A stretch of DNA of 64,000 nucleotides, taken from positions 1-64,000 of the forward strand of contig NZ_JACIJD010000007.1 of the NCBI RefSeq assembly GCF_014199205.1. The letters are read 5' to 3'. A model generated the notes under the pieces. The model had not been told where the DNA came from. It searched no databases and was given only the letters and a program-made list of their open reading frames with translations. The position numbers and the translations under genes are program-made. This DNA comes from Muricoccus pecuniae (GTDB taxonomy: Bacteria; Pseudomonadota; Alphaproteobacteria; Acetobacterales; Acetobacteraceae). How positions within the stretch are numbered: position 1 is the first letter of the stretch; each line of letters opens with the position of its first letter. Shown here in pieces: positions 1 through 7,838 of this stretch.

Positions 1-50
1 CCATGGTACTGCGTCTTAAGGCGCGGGAGAGTCGGTCGGCGCCAGGCCAC
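1..50 (+). rRNA. rrf: 5S ribosomal RNA, 3' end (partial)
   Basis: The first ~50 bases read like the conserved 3' half of an alphaproteobacterial 5S rRNA: a 'ggtactgcgtctt' block, then 'gcgggagagt' and a terminal 'gccaggcc'. The 5' part lies outside the window. The initiator tRNA-Met that follows is the usual distal element of alphaproteobacterial rRNA operons, which supports the call. The exact 3' end (about 48-50) cannot be fixed without the pairing 5' strand. Confidence 0.8.
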
Positions 51-82
51 CAGACCGGATCAAAAAACGGATACATCACCCA

Positions 83-159
<77 letters not shown>

Positions 160-173
160 AATACATCCCATCC

Positions 174-210
174 ACAAAGCCCCGACAGGCATCGCCCGTC
201 GGGGCTTTGT
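174..210 (+). terminator. Intrinsic-type terminator of the rRNA operon
   Basis: A perfect 13-bp inverted repeat (174-186 with 198-210) encloses an 11-nt loop; its GC core is gccccgac/gtcggggc and the outer arm ends in ctttgt. It lies 15 bases after the tRNA CCA and is the natural end of the rRNA transcript. The T tract is short and lies mostly in the stem. Confidence 0.75.
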
Positions 211-223
211 GCTGTTTGGGCGT

Positions 224-886
224 TCAGCGTGCGCGCTCGACCGGCGCAGGAAGCGGCTCAAGCCTCTCCAACGAGTCGCCGAGCCGATCTGCGTCGATGG
301 CCCTACCGCGATTTGGCACCACGGCTCCGCGCCCAGATGCTGCCAAGGGTTTCCCAACGTTCAGCTTTTCTGCCAAGGCGACGGCGACCCCTGCTGGAAG
401 GCGCACGACGACACCCTCGTCGAGGACGACCCCGATAATGTCACCCTGCGGCGTGTACAGCGGAGCACGCACCGTTCCCGAGACCTGGAGCCGCTCATCG
501 GCAGCACGGTACTCCGGAAAGGTCCAGCTCGGGCGATCTACGAAATGAGGTTGGTTCTCCCCTTCTCTTGCCCAAGCGAGAAGGGTGATGACCGGCGCAC
601 GTCGCGCACGAATTCCGTAGACGACGATCGGCTGCCCCGTCGGCACAGCCGCCATTATCTCGTCAGCAACATGCTCGGGGAAAAGAACCTGCGGTCCCTC
701 TCGGAAGAGAAGCCGGTCTGTCTTGCCCTCCGGCGTCAGGAGATAGCGCTCCACCACGCCGTTGAAGGACGGCAGCTGGGTCGGATCGAACCAGAAGCGC
801 GAGGTTGGAGTACTGCCCTGAGAGAATGCCGGCCCTACCGTCACCAGGGACGCGAGACCGGCTAGCAGCACCGCCCGGCGGCGCAT
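224..886 (-). CDS. Hypothetical secreted protein (220 aa)
   Basis: No family recognised. An ATG at 886 gives an N-terminus with a positive start (MRRRAV), a hydrophobic stretch and a likely signal peptidase site (AFSQ) near residue 22, so the product is probably exported. A longer in-frame start at 967 would put about 27 low-quality residues before the signal peptide and overlap the next gene, so it is rejected. The rest is a soluble domain of about 195 residues with alternating hydrophobic beta-like segments and no Cys pairs. It converges on the rRNA operon terminator. Confidence 0.6.
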   Translation of the reverse strand: MRRRAVLLAGLASLVTVGPAFSQGSTPTSRFWFDPTQLPSFNGVVERYLLTPEGKTDRLLFREGPQVLFPEHVADEIMAAVPTGQPIVVYGIRARRAPVITLLAWAREGENQPHFVDRPSWTFPEYRAADERLQVSGTVRAPLYTPQGDIIGVVLDEGVVVRLPAGVAVALAEKLNVGKPLAASGRGAVVPNRGRAIDADRLGDSLERLEPLPAPVERAR

Positions 887-893
887 CGGAGTT

Positions 894-1055
894 TCAGATC
901 CAGCCACGACCTGCCACGAGGGAAACGAGGAAAAGCACGAGGAAGATAACGAACAGGACCTTGGCAATGCCGCTGGCCGCGGAAGCCACGCCTCCGAAAC
1001 CGAGCACGCCGGCCACGAGTGCTATGATCAGGAATATGACGGTCCAGTAGAGCAT
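894..1055 (-). CDS. DUF1328 (YtjA-like) small membrane protein, 53 aa
   Basis: A 53-residue protein of two hydrophobic helices joined by a Gly/Ala-rich turn ([17 protein letters not shown]), the pattern of the DUF1328/YtjA inner-membrane family, whose function is unknown and which is often stress-induced. The start at 1055 has an AAGGA ribosome site about 9 bases upstream; a longer reading to 1169 adds a non-conserved tail. It lies just before the gene at 224-886 on the same strand, 7 bp apart, so the two may be co-transcribed. Confidence 0.8.
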   Translation of the reverse strand: MLYWTVIFLIIALVAGVLGFGGVASAASGIAKVLFVIFLVLFLVSLVAGRGWI

Positions 1056-1372
1056 CTCTGGATTCCTTGAGTAGATAGATGGTCCCTGAACGTAGGATCG
1101 AAGGGCGGGTTGCCCGCCCGCAACGCCGCGTGTTCCACGTGCTACACAGGGCGTTTCAAAGTGCTCCAATCCGGCGCAATGCCCGTCTTTCCGGCAGTCG
1201 CCGAAGTGCCTTCGGACCGCTCACGGGCATTGCCGATGCTGCAAGGGCAGTAGCGAGCAAAGCGCCCTTGGCGCCACTTTCCTCCGAATTGTACTTTACT
1301 GCAGGGCCCGCAAGGAGGCGGGCCCTGGTTCTGGACACGAGAAGCTGGCCTGGACCCAGCTACCGAAGGCTC
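1056..1372. other. Intergenic region, 317 bp, no gene seen
   Basis: It lies upstream of the DUF1328 gene and downstream of phyR, both on the minus strand. Short open frames here look like shadows. The only structure noted is the hairpin at 1302-1327. The DUF1328 promoter must lie in the left part; no clear -35/-10 or GGAAC-type ECF promoter was found. Confidence 0.5.
1302..1327 (-). terminator. Hairpin downstream of phyR, possible terminator
   Basis: A perfect 10-bp GC-rich inverted repeat (cagggcccgc/gcgggccctg) with a 6-nt loop lies 46-71 bases past the phyR stop. There is no clear T tract after it on the minus strand, so it may act as a Rho-independent terminator only weakly or protect the 3' end. 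Confidence 0.4.
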
Positions 1373-2089
1373 TCAATCGATCGAGACGCCGCCGGAGACG
1401 GCCTGATAAGTCGCGATCGCGAGTGCCACGGGCTCGAAAGGCTTGCTGATGATGAAAGCGGGCTCGAGCCGCTCTGCGGTCAGAAGCCGTTCGGGATAAG
1501 CCGTGACGAAGATCACGGGCGTGTTCTGCTCCTGTAGGATGCGCTGCACGGCGGAGATACCGTCGCCCCCAGGGCCGAGATTGACGTCGGCCAGGATCAG
1601 GCCGGGCTTCAGCTCGCGCGCCATGCCAACCGCCTCAGCCTCACCGCTCGCAATGCCGACAACGTTGTGGCCGCAGCTCTCCACGAGTTGGCGGATGTCC
1701 ATGGCGATGATGGGCTCGTCCTCGATCACCATGATGTCCGTGGCAGCCACGGCCCGCAGGGCATGGCGCGCCGTCTCGAGCCTCTCGCGCGCTTCTGTCA
1801 GTGGAAGACCGACCACGAGCGCCGCATCCGTGAGCGACAGGTCCTCGAGCGAGGTCAGGAGGAGCAACTGGCGCTGCTTCGCGGAGATGTGCTCGCCCGG
1901 GCTGTCGGGAACGAGGCGGCTGACGCCGGCGAACAAGGCGAGCGGGCCCGGAACATCGGTCGGCAATCCCGCGCGAAGGGCCTGTGCCACAAGGGCATCG
2001 CCGCGCTCCTGGCCGCCGATCAGGGCCCGGGCATAGCGCCGGGCGAAGGGCAGGGTACGAAGCAACTCCCCCTGCGTCGCAGCATTCAT
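1373..2089 (-). CDS. phyR: General stress response regulator PhyR
   Basis: 238 aa. Residues 1 to about 110 resemble an ECF sigma factor (sigma2/sigma4-like helices); residues about 116-238 form a receiver domain with acidic pocket E123/D124, phospho-acceptor D168 (LADVNLG), T196 and K216 (SKPFEP). This sigma-mimic plus receiver order defines PhyR: when phosphorylated it sequesters NepR and frees EcfG. The ATG at 2089 follows a GGAGG-type ribosome site. nepR and two ECF genes lie divergently, the classic locus arrangement. Confidence 0.93.
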   Translation of the reverse strand: MNAATQGELLRTLPFARRYARALIGGQERGDALVAQALRAGLPTDVPGPLALFAGVSRLVPDSPGEHISAKQRQLLLLTSLEDLSLTDAALVVGLPLTEARERLETARHALRAVAATDIMVIEDEPIIAMDIRQLVESCGHNVVGIASGEAEAVGMARELKPGLILADVNLGPGGDGISAVQRILQEQNTPVIFVTAYPERLLTAERLEPAFIISKPFEPVALAIATYQAVSGGVSID

Positions 2090-2210
2090 CCGTGATATTC
2101 CTCCGCCGCCCCGGAAGGCGCCGCCGTCATGACAGCATCGTCCGGGGCTCTTACATGGGTCCGCCGCGCCCCGCGTCGATACGGGGCGCGGCTCTTTCTC
2201 AGCCGGGTGC

Positions 2211-2729
2211 ATGACGAACGACCAGGATTTCCGCCCGGCCCTGACACGGCTTCTCCCCGATCTACGGGCCTTCGCCCGTTTTCTCTCGCGTGATCCGGCA
2301 GCAGCCGATGATCTCGTGCAAGACACATTGTTGCGTGCGCTCCGCAACGAGGCGCAATGGCAGCCGGGGACCAGCCTGAAGGCCTGGACCTTCTCCATCC
2401 TGCGCAATGCGTGGTTCGAGAACCGACGCCGCGCTGCCGCACGACAACGCGCGCTGGATAAGGTGTCGGTGGAGGAAGGGATTCCGGCGGGCCAGGAGCA
2501 CCGGATGGAGGTAATGGGCCTCGCGCGCGCCATGACCCGCCTGCCGCGCGAGCAGCAGGAGGCGCTCGTTCTCGTCGGTGCGCTCGGCTTCTCAAGCGAG
2601 GATGCGGCGCGGGTCGCGGGCATTCAGGTCGGAACTCTCAAGGCGCGCGTCTCGCGCGCGCGCAAGGCGCTCGCGGTCCGGTACAGCAGCGGTGAAGAGG
2701 AGGGCGGGGAAGGCGAGGAGGCATCCTGA
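2211..2729 (+). CDS. ECF sigma factor, EcfG-like (first copy)
   Basis: 172 aa. Region 2 contains the DDLVQDTLLRAL helix and the LKAWTFSILRNAWFENRRR segment; region 4 has LPREQQEALVLVGALGFSSEDAARVAG followed by an HTH (GTLKARVSRARKAL). It lies divergently from phyR with a 121-bp gap that should hold both promoters. Closest by look to the EcfG (ECF15) group that serves the alphaproteobacterial general stress response. Its C-terminal acidic tail (EEEGGEGEE) is unusual. A second ECF gene follows 104 bp later, so which one is the main EcfG is unresolved. Confidence 0.85.
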   Translation: MTNDQDFRPALTRLLPDLRAFARFLSRDPAAADDLVQDTLLRALRNEAQWQPGTSLKAWTFSILRNAWFENRRRAAARQRALDKVSVEEGIPAGQEHRMEVMGLARAMTRLPREQQEALVLVGALGFSSEDAARVAGIQVGTLKARVSRARKALAVRYSSGEEEGGEGEEAS

Positions 2730-2833
2730 TCGCCTCTGCGCGGCCTCTGCCGTTTTCGTGATCCAGGAGGCGGTAACCGGATTCCGGGGCGGCGCATTGG
2801 TCGGGTGAAGTTAGAGAAGAGGGGATTGCTCAG

Positions 2834-3469
2834 ATGACCCAGACCGTTGAGACGCCGATCGCCGCCCGCCCGACCCATAGCGTGGCGGATTTCCACAAGC
2901 TGCTCGTCACCACCCTCCCGCGTCTCCGCGTCCAGGCTCTCGCGCTGACCCGTAACCGCGCCGATGCGGATGATCTCGTCCAGGCCGCGGTCACCTCGGC
3001 CCTCGCCGCGAAGGACAGCTTCACGCCGGGCACGAACTTCGGCGCCTGGATGTTCCGCATCCTCCGCAACCGCTTCATCTCCGACGTGCGCCGCAAGCGC
3101 GAGACCACCGACATCGACGACGTGCCGAGCAGCGCCTTCGCCCGCCCCGGCGCGCAGGAGGACAGCCTGGTGATGCGCGAGCTGCGCGGCCACCTCTCCC
3201 GGCTGCCGGCCGAGCAGCGCACGGCGCTCGTGATGGTCACGGTCCAGGGCATGTCCTACGAGGAAGTGGCTGCCGCGATGGACTGCGCCGTGGGCACCGC
3301 CAAGTGCCGCGTGTTCCGCGCCCGCCAGACCCTCCAGCGCTGGCTGACCGGCGAGGAGCGGGGCGTGGAGGCTCCGGCCACCACCCGCAAGTCCGCCTCT
3401 TCCCCTCGCGCGTCGCGTCGCTCTACTCTGGCGAGTGATTCGGGAATGGGGCACGCGACCCCTGTCTGA
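2834..3469 (+). CDS. ecfG: ECF sigma factor EcfG (second copy, linked to nepR)
   Basis: 211 aa. Region 2 (DADDLVQAAVTSAL, FGAWMFRILRNRFISDVRRK) and region 4 (LPAEQRTALVMVTVQGMSYEEVAAAMDCAVGTAKCRV) are complete. There is a 20-residue leader and a C-terminal extension of about 35 residues rich in Ser/Arg. The nepR start lies 2 bases past its stop, the tight sigma/anti-sigma pairing expected for EcfG. Under non-stress it should be held by NepR and released when PhyR-P binds NepR. Confidence 0.88.
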   Translation: MTQTVETPIAARPTHSVADFHKLLVTTLPRLRVQALALTRNRADADDLVQAAVTSALAAKDSFTPGTNFGAWMFRILRNRFISDVRRKRETTDIDDVPSSAFARPGAQEDSLVMRELRGHLSRLPAEQRTALVMVTVQGMSYEEVAAAMDCAVGTAKCRVFRARQTLQRWLTGEERGVEAPATTRKSASSPRASRRSTLASDSGMGHATPV

Positions 3470-3471
3470 GA

Positions 3472-3678
3472 ATGGACGAAGGTAAGCCCAAGGGAAAATC
3501 AGGGCCGATGGCAAAGCCCGGACCGGGTGTTGCGAACGGGCGCGGCCAAGCCGCGCCCGAAAGCGCCTTCGATCTCTGGTTGCAGCGCGGCCTGCACGAC
3601 CTGTTCGACGACGTGATGCGCGAGCCCATTCCCGAGGAGCTTCTGCGGTTGATCGAGCAGGACCGCGGACAGGGCTGA
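3472..3678 (+). CDS. nepR: Anti-sigma factor NepR
   Basis: 68 aa. A disordered Lys/Gly/Pro-rich N-terminus is followed by a core of two helices (AFDLWLQRGLHDLFDDVMRE) and the family hallmark PIPEELLRLIEQ. NepR is a small anti-sigma factor binding either EcfG or phosphorylated PhyR. Size, motif and position between the sigma gene and the kinase gene agree. No own ribosome site is obvious, suggesting translational coupling to the sigma gene. Confidence 0.9.
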   Translation: MDEGKPKGKSGPMAKPGPGVANGRGQAAPESAFDLWLQRGLHDLFDDVMREPIPEELLRLIEQDRGQG

Positions 3679-3684
3679 AAGGCG

Positions 3685-5463
3685 GTGCCGGACGATTCGG
3701 TACTGTCCAGCGCGCGACCGATGGAAGGTCCCACATCCGTGGTGCAGAAGGAGGGGAGGGGGTCTCTGAGGCTCCGGCTCGCCTCGATCCTCGGCGGCAT
3801 TCGCGGCCGGATGATCGTGCTCCTGATGGTGGCCGGCATCCCCGTCGCCTCCATCGCCATCGGCAACTCGGTCCAGGACTATAAGGGCGCACTGGAGGAC
3901 GGCCGGCGGGAGGTGGAGACGCTCCGCACGCTGGTGGCCTCTCGCTACGGCGTGGCCCTCGGCATCTCGGAATCGGTCCTCGCGACCCTGGCCCGCCAGG
4001 ATCCTCGGCTGAGCGCCGAGGGGCGCTGCACCACCGCCTTCAGCCAGACCATCGAGCTCCACTCGAACGAGATCTCCCACCTTGCGGTGATCCGGCCGGG
4101 GCAGCCGCCTCTTTGCGGCACCCTGCCGGCCGGGGTGGATGCGGAGGCCCTCGCGCGCGAGGCGATCCTCGGCCGCCGCACGGTCTATGGCGCTTTCCTC
4201 CCGGCCACGGCGGGGCGGCCGGCCGGCTTGCCGATCGCCCTGCCGGCCGGCGGTGAGACGGGCGATTGGGCCATCATCGGCGTCCTGCTCCTCCGCGACT
4301 ATGCCGCCCTGCCCGGCGAGGGGAGCATCCCCGACCACCTGGTCTGGCTGATCGACCGCACAGACCACATCGTCTCCCCCGGCCGTGCCGACGGGCGCCC
4401 CACCCCCGTGCTGGACAGCGCCGTCCTCGCGCGGATCGAGGAGGGAGGGCCGGGCATCGAGGGGCGAGGCGGAGCGATCGCCTTCGCCGGGGCGCGCCTC
4501 AATTCAGGCCTGAGCCTCGTGGTCGGCCGTCCCGTCGCGGCGGTGCGAGAGGCGGCCCGTGCCATCCTTCTCCAGCGCATCATGGAGCTGGCGACCTTCC
4601 TGATCGCCTGCCTCGCCGCGATCGTGGTCGGCGCCGATCTCGCCATGGTGCGCCCGCTGCGCCTTCTCTCTGCCAGGGTGCGCGGATGGCGGCCGGGCAA
4701 CCCGTTTCGCGTCAGCCCGGCCGGGACGGAGCCGCGGGAGGTGAGGGCGGTCGAGCAGGCCTTCAGCGAGGCCGCTGCCGCGCTGACCCGGCGCGAGGCG
4801 GATCTCCGGGCCGCGCTCGAGCAACGCGACGCCCTGATGGGCGAGATCCATCACCGCGTGAAGAACAACCTCCAGATCGTCTCCTCGCTGCTCAACCTGC
4901 AGGCCGGGCGCATCGCCGACCCCGCCGCCGCCGAGGAGTTCCTGGCCGCCCGCAACCGGGTTCGCGCGCTGGCCACGCTCCACCGCCATCTCTACATGCA
5001 GCACAGCTTCGAGGCGGTCTCGCTCCAGCCCTTCCTGACCGAGCTGGCGAACCAGCAATTCGCCTCCCACAACGAGGCGCCGGGCGAGCGGCTCGCCCTC
5101 AAGCTGGACGTGGCGGATATCGCGATCTCGACCGACCAGGCCGTCTCGCTCTCCCTTTTCGTCACCGAGGCCGTCGGCAACGCGGTGGAGCACGCCTTTC
5201 CGGACGAGGCCCGCGGCACCGTCTGGGCCAGCATCTCGGCCGAGGGCGAAGAGGTCACGCTCCTGGTGCGGGACGACGGGATCGGGCTTCCCGACCGGAA
5301 GACGCGGCCGCGCGGACTGGGCCTCCAGCTAATGGAGGGCTTCGCCAAGCAGCTCGGCGGCACGCTGGTTGGTGGGCGCGTGGAGGGAGAACCGGGCGGA
5401 ACGAGTTGGACGGTGCGCTTCCCCGTCCGCGAGAACCCGGCACCCCGCCCCCTGGGACGCTAG
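3685..5463 (+). CDS. HisKA_2 sensor histidine kinase (PhyK-like)
   Basis: 592 aa. One membrane segment lies near residues 34-56, a periplasmic sensory region of about 230 residues follows, and a second membrane segment lies near 300-322 before a HAMP-like linker. The H-box (GEIHHRVKNNLQIVSSLLNLQ, His389/390) is the HisKA_2/HWE type; the ATPase domain has N- and G-boxes (EAVGNAVEH, DDGIGLP). This kinase type is the known phosphodonor for PhyR. It starts at a GTG 6 bp after nepR; an ATG at 3721 is an alternative. Confidence 0.87.
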   Translation: MPDDSVLSSARPMEGPTSVVQKEGRGSLRLRLASILGGIRGRMIVLLMVAGIPVASIAIGNSVQDYKGALEDGRREVETLRTLVASRYGVALGISESVLATLARQDPRLSAEGRCTTAFSQTIELHSNEISHLAVIRPGQPPLCGTLPAGVDAEALAREAILGRRTVYGAFLPATAGRPAGLPIALPAGGETGDWAIIGVLLLRDYAALPGEGSIPDHLVWLIDRTDHIVSPGRADGRPTPVLDSAVLARIEEGGPGIEGRGGAIAFAGARLNSGLSLVVGRPVAAVREAARAILLQRIMELATFLIACLAAIVVGADLAMVRPLRLLSARVRGWRPGNPFRVSPAGTEPREVRAVEQAFSEAAAALTRREADLRAALEQRDALMGEIHHRVKNNLQIVSSLLNLQAGRIADPAAAEEFLAARNRVRALATLHRHLYMQHSFEAVSLQPFLTELANQQFASHNEAPGERLALKLDVADIAISTDQAVSLSLFVTEAVGNAVEHAFPDEARGTVWASISAEGEEVTLLVRDDGIGLPDRKTRPRGLGLQLMEGFAKQLGGTLVGGRVEGEPGGTSWTVRFPVRENPAPRPLGR

Positions 5464-5504
5464 CGAGGACGCGTCCTCTCGAACCCCTTCAGGAAAGGGC
5501 AGAA

Positions 5505-5660
5505 TCAGCGGGCGATGGAGGCCATCTCGGTTTCCCCAGGGCCGAAGGCTGCCATGAGCAGCTCTGCGCCATCGAGGACGCCGCTGAGCTGGGCGTAGGC
5601 GACGGGCGCCGCGATCAGCGCGGCGAGGAGGACCATCATCGCAATCCGACCGACCCGCAT
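5505..5660 (-). CDS. Small secreted hypothetical protein (51 aa)
   Basis: A 51-residue product with a signal peptide (MRVGRIAMMVLLAALIAAPVAYAQ) and only about 27 mature residues. An excellent ribosome site (GAGGAGG) lies 7-8 bases before the ATG at 5660, which supports translation and excludes the longer frame. No family recognised. It converges with the stress kinase and is divergent from the DUF883 gene. Confidence 0.55.
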   Translation of the reverse strand: MRVGRIAMMVLLAALIAAPVAYAQLSGVLDGAELLMAAFGPGETEMASIAR

Positions 5661-5830
5661 CGCCCGTTCCTCCTCGAAGCCGGCAAAGCCGGCCTGCACC
5701 ACCAGAACGCGAGTTCCGATGGCTGGTTTCTCCGTGCGGAAGCCCGGCTCGAAGGCACTGTCATTGCACCGCAACCGGCCCGCCGGGGCGGCGTTGCCGT
5801 GGGGACAGAGACGTTCCTGAGGAGGGATCC

Positions 5831-6133
5831 ATGGCTGCGAACACTGAAGTAGGCAAGACCGTCGACGATGCTGCGACCGCCGTGAACGATGCCGCGGCGA
5901 GCGCCAGCGAGCAGATCGCCGCGCTGCGCAAGCAGGTCGAGGAACTTTACGCTGACCGGCAGAAGTACCTGTCCCAGGCGGTGAATGTCGCCGAGGGCTA
6001 TGCCGCCCGTGCCGCCGACACGGCGCAGGTCCAGTACGAGCAGGTGACCGACCACGTGCGCGAGCGCCCGGCCCAGTCGATCCTCATCGCCGCTGCTGTG
6101 GGCTACATCCTCGCGCGCATCCTCGGGCGCTGA
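5831..6133 (+). CDS. DUF883 (ElaB/YqjD-like) membrane-anchored protein
   Basis: 100 aa. A long amphipathic, coiled-coil-like region (residues 10-80, rich in Ala/Glu/Gln, with AALRKQVEELYADRQ) ends in VRERPAQSILIAAAVGYILARILGR, the C-terminal glycine-containing tail anchor of the DUF883 family. E. coli relatives ElaB and YqjD bind ribosomes at the inner membrane in stationary phase. A GAGGAGG ribosome site precedes the ATG. The next gene lies 14 bp downstream and is probably co-transcribed. Confidence 0.87.
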   Translation: MAANTEVGKTVDDAATAVNDAAASASEQIAALRKQVEELYADRQKYLSQAVNVAEGYAARAADTAQVQYEQVTDHVRERPAQSILIAAAVGYILARILGR

Positions 6134-6147
6134 GAGGGGGGCGGGGG

Positions 6148-6576
6148 ATGCTGCGGACCTTCAGCCTGGTCGGAATGGCGGCGCAGGCGGAAGGCCGCCG
6201 CCTCAAGGCGCGGGCGAATGCCACCGCGACGCGGATGGCCTTCTACGCCGCGGCCGGGCTCATGGGCCTCGCCGCCTTCGTGATGCTGCACGTGCTCGGC
6301 TGGTACGTCGCCCGCAGCAGCTTCGGCCCGATTGCCTCGGCGCTCATCGTGCTGGTGGTAGATCTCGTCCTCGCCGGCATCTGCGTCCTCCTCGCATCCC
6401 GCCACACCACGGCGCGGGAGGAGATGGAGGCACAGGCGGTGCGCAACGTGGCCCTGACCGGCGCGGCGCAGTCCGCCATCAGCGGGTTCACCACGAAGGC
6501 GGGGCCGCTGATGGCACTGGGCGGGATCGTCCTCGCGGCGCTCTGGCCGAAGCTGCGGGGCGGCCGGCGCGCCTGA
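6148..6576 (+). CDS. Small inner-membrane protein, holin-superfamily-like
   Basis: 142 aa. Two strong membrane helices (about residues 30-52 and 58-82) separated by a short loop, then an amphipathic segment and a weaker third hydrophobic region (about 115-133). This organisation resembles the putative Actinobacterial holin-X/phage-holin-like proteins often encoded next to DUF883 genes. Function unknown; probably envelope-stress related by association. A terminator follows at 6601. Confidence 0.65.
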   Translation: MLRTFSLVGMAAQAEGRRLKARANATATRMAFYAAAGLMGLAAFVMLHVLGWYVARSSFGPIASALIVLVVDLVLAGICVLLASRHTTAREEMEAQAVRNVALTGAAQSAISGFTTKAGPLMALGGIVLAALWPKLRGGRRA

Positions 6577-6600
6577 CCGGGGTCGAGTGAAGGCTACGAG

Positions 6601-6629
6601 GGGCACCTCCGAAGGGAGGTGCCCTTTTT
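6601..6629 (+). terminator. Rho-independent terminator
   Basis: A perfect 10-bp stem (gggcacctcc/ggaggtgccc) with a GAAG tetraloop is followed directly by TTTTT. It ends the DUF883 operon and isolates it from the Pho promoter 13 bases further on. Confidence 0.92.
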
Positions 6630-6641
6630 CGTGAGGCAGGC

Positions 6642-6659
6642 CTGTCATCGATCTGTCAT
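6642..6659 (+). promoter_or_regulatory. Pho box upstream of pstS (PhoB site)
   Basis: Two perfect copies of CTGTCAT (6642-6648 and 6653-6659) are separated by 4 bases, the exact 11-bp repeat of the PhoB consensus. An A-rich stretch follows. It lies about 85 bp before the chosen pstS start, so phosphate starvation should activate the pst-phoU-phoB operon. Confidence 0.9.
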
Positions 6660-6743
6660 AAAACCGCAATCGAGATGACGCCGCACCCTCCTAGAAGGCC
6701 CGCGCCGGCCGAAGGGTCCGGCCGAACTTGCGGAGACCTCTCG

Positions 6744-7784
6744 GTGATCCATCGTCGCCTCGCTCTCGGGGGCCTTGTCGCTCTCGCCGTCGCCCCGACC
6801 CTGGCCTTCGCGCAGCCCGCCACGATCACGGGCGCCGGCGCGTCCTTCCCGAATCCGGTGTACCAGCGCTGGGGCGAGGGCGCGAAGGCGGCCGGGCTGC
6901 AGCTGAACTACCAGTCCGTCGGCTCGGGCGCGGGCGTGAACCAGATCCGCAACCGCACGGTCGATTTCGGCGCCTCCGACGCTCCGCTCTCGCAGCAGCA
7001 GCTCACCGAGGGGAACCTGATGCAGTTCCCGACGGTGATGGGCGCGGTGGTTCCCATCGTGAACATCCCCGGCGTCGCCGACGGCCAGCTCCGCCTGACC
7101 GGCGAACTGCTCGCCGACATCTATCTCGGCAAGGTCACGAAGTGGAACGATCCCCGGATCGTCGAGATGAACAGCGGGGTCACCCTCCCGAACCTGGCGA
7201 TCGCGCCGGTCTACCGCGCGGACTCCTCGGGCACGAGCTTCGTCTTCACCTCCTACCTCGCCGCCGTTTCGAGCGAGTGGAAGGACAAGGTCGGCGCCGG
7301 GACCTCGGTGCGCTGGGGCACGGGCGCCGGCGCCCGCGGCAATGAGGGCGTGGCGGGCACCGTGCGGAACACACGCGGCGGCATCGGCTATGTCGAGAAC
7401 GCCTACGCCTCGCAGAACAAGCTGGCCGCGGCGCAGCTGCGCAACAAGGCCGGCAAGTTCGTCCACCCGAGCATGGAGAGCTTCCAGGCCGCGGCCTCCA
7501 GCGCGAACTGGAGCGTGCCGGGCTTCGCGGCGAGCATCATCGACCAGGGCGGCGATGCCTCCTGGCCGATCGTCTCGCCCACCTTCATCCTGCTGCCGAC
7601 CAACCCGACGGATGCCGATCGCACCCGCGCGGTGATGCGCTTCTTCGACTGGGCCTACACCAATGGGGGCGCCGCGGCGCGCGAGCTGGAATACATCCCG
7701 CTGCCCGAGGCCGTGCAGACCGCGGTCCGCGCCGCCTGGGCCGGGGTCCAGGTGAACGGCCAGCCGGCCTGGCCCGCGCGCTGA
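6744..7784 (+). CDS. pstS: Phosphate ABC transporter, substrate-binding protein PstS
   Basis: 346 aa with a signal peptide (LALGGLVALAVAPTLAFAQ). Phosphate-binding landmarks are visible: TGAGASFPNPVYQRW near the mature N-terminus, the SGAGVNQI loop and RADSSGTSFVF. The GTG at 6744 has a GGAG site 9 bases upstream; an ATG at 6675 would put the start only 15 bases after the Pho box and add a charged leader, so it is rejected. PstS delivers periplasmic phosphate to PstCA and is first in the operon. Confidence 0.95.
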   Translation: MIHRRLALGGLVALAVAPTLAFAQPATITGAGASFPNPVYQRWGEGAKAAGLQLNYQSVGSGAGVNQIRNRTVDFGASDAPLSQQQLTEGNLMQFPTVMGAVVPIVNIPGVADGQLRLTGELLADIYLGKVTKWNDPRIVEMNSGVTLPNLAIAPVYRADSSGTSFVFTSYLAAVSSEWKDKVGAGTSVRWGTGAGARGNEGVAGTVRNTRGGIGYVENAYASQNKLAAAQLRNKAGKFVHPSMESFQAAASSANWSVPGFAASIIDQGGDASWPIVSPTFILLPTNPTDADRTRAVMRFFDWAYTNGGAAARELEYIPLPEAVQTAVRAAWAGVQVNGQPAWPAR

Positions 7785-7792
7785 TCCGAACC

Positions 7793-7814
7793 GCCCGGCG
7801 GCACGCCGCCGGGC
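7793..7814 (+). other. Stem-loop between pstS and pstC
   Basis: A perfect 10-bp GC inverted repeat (gcccggcggc/gccgccgggc) with only 2 bases between the arms lies 9 bases after the pstS stop. Hairpins here commonly stabilise or attenuate the message so that the binding protein is made in excess of the permease. Confidence 0.7.
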
Positions 7815-7838
7815 GACCCACTGCCCCAGGAGGAATGC

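Noticed and set aside
3685-5463. Kinase at 3685 as PhoR
   Set aside because: It has a HisKA_2/HWE H-box and sits in the stress locus, while PhoR has a classical HisKA domain.
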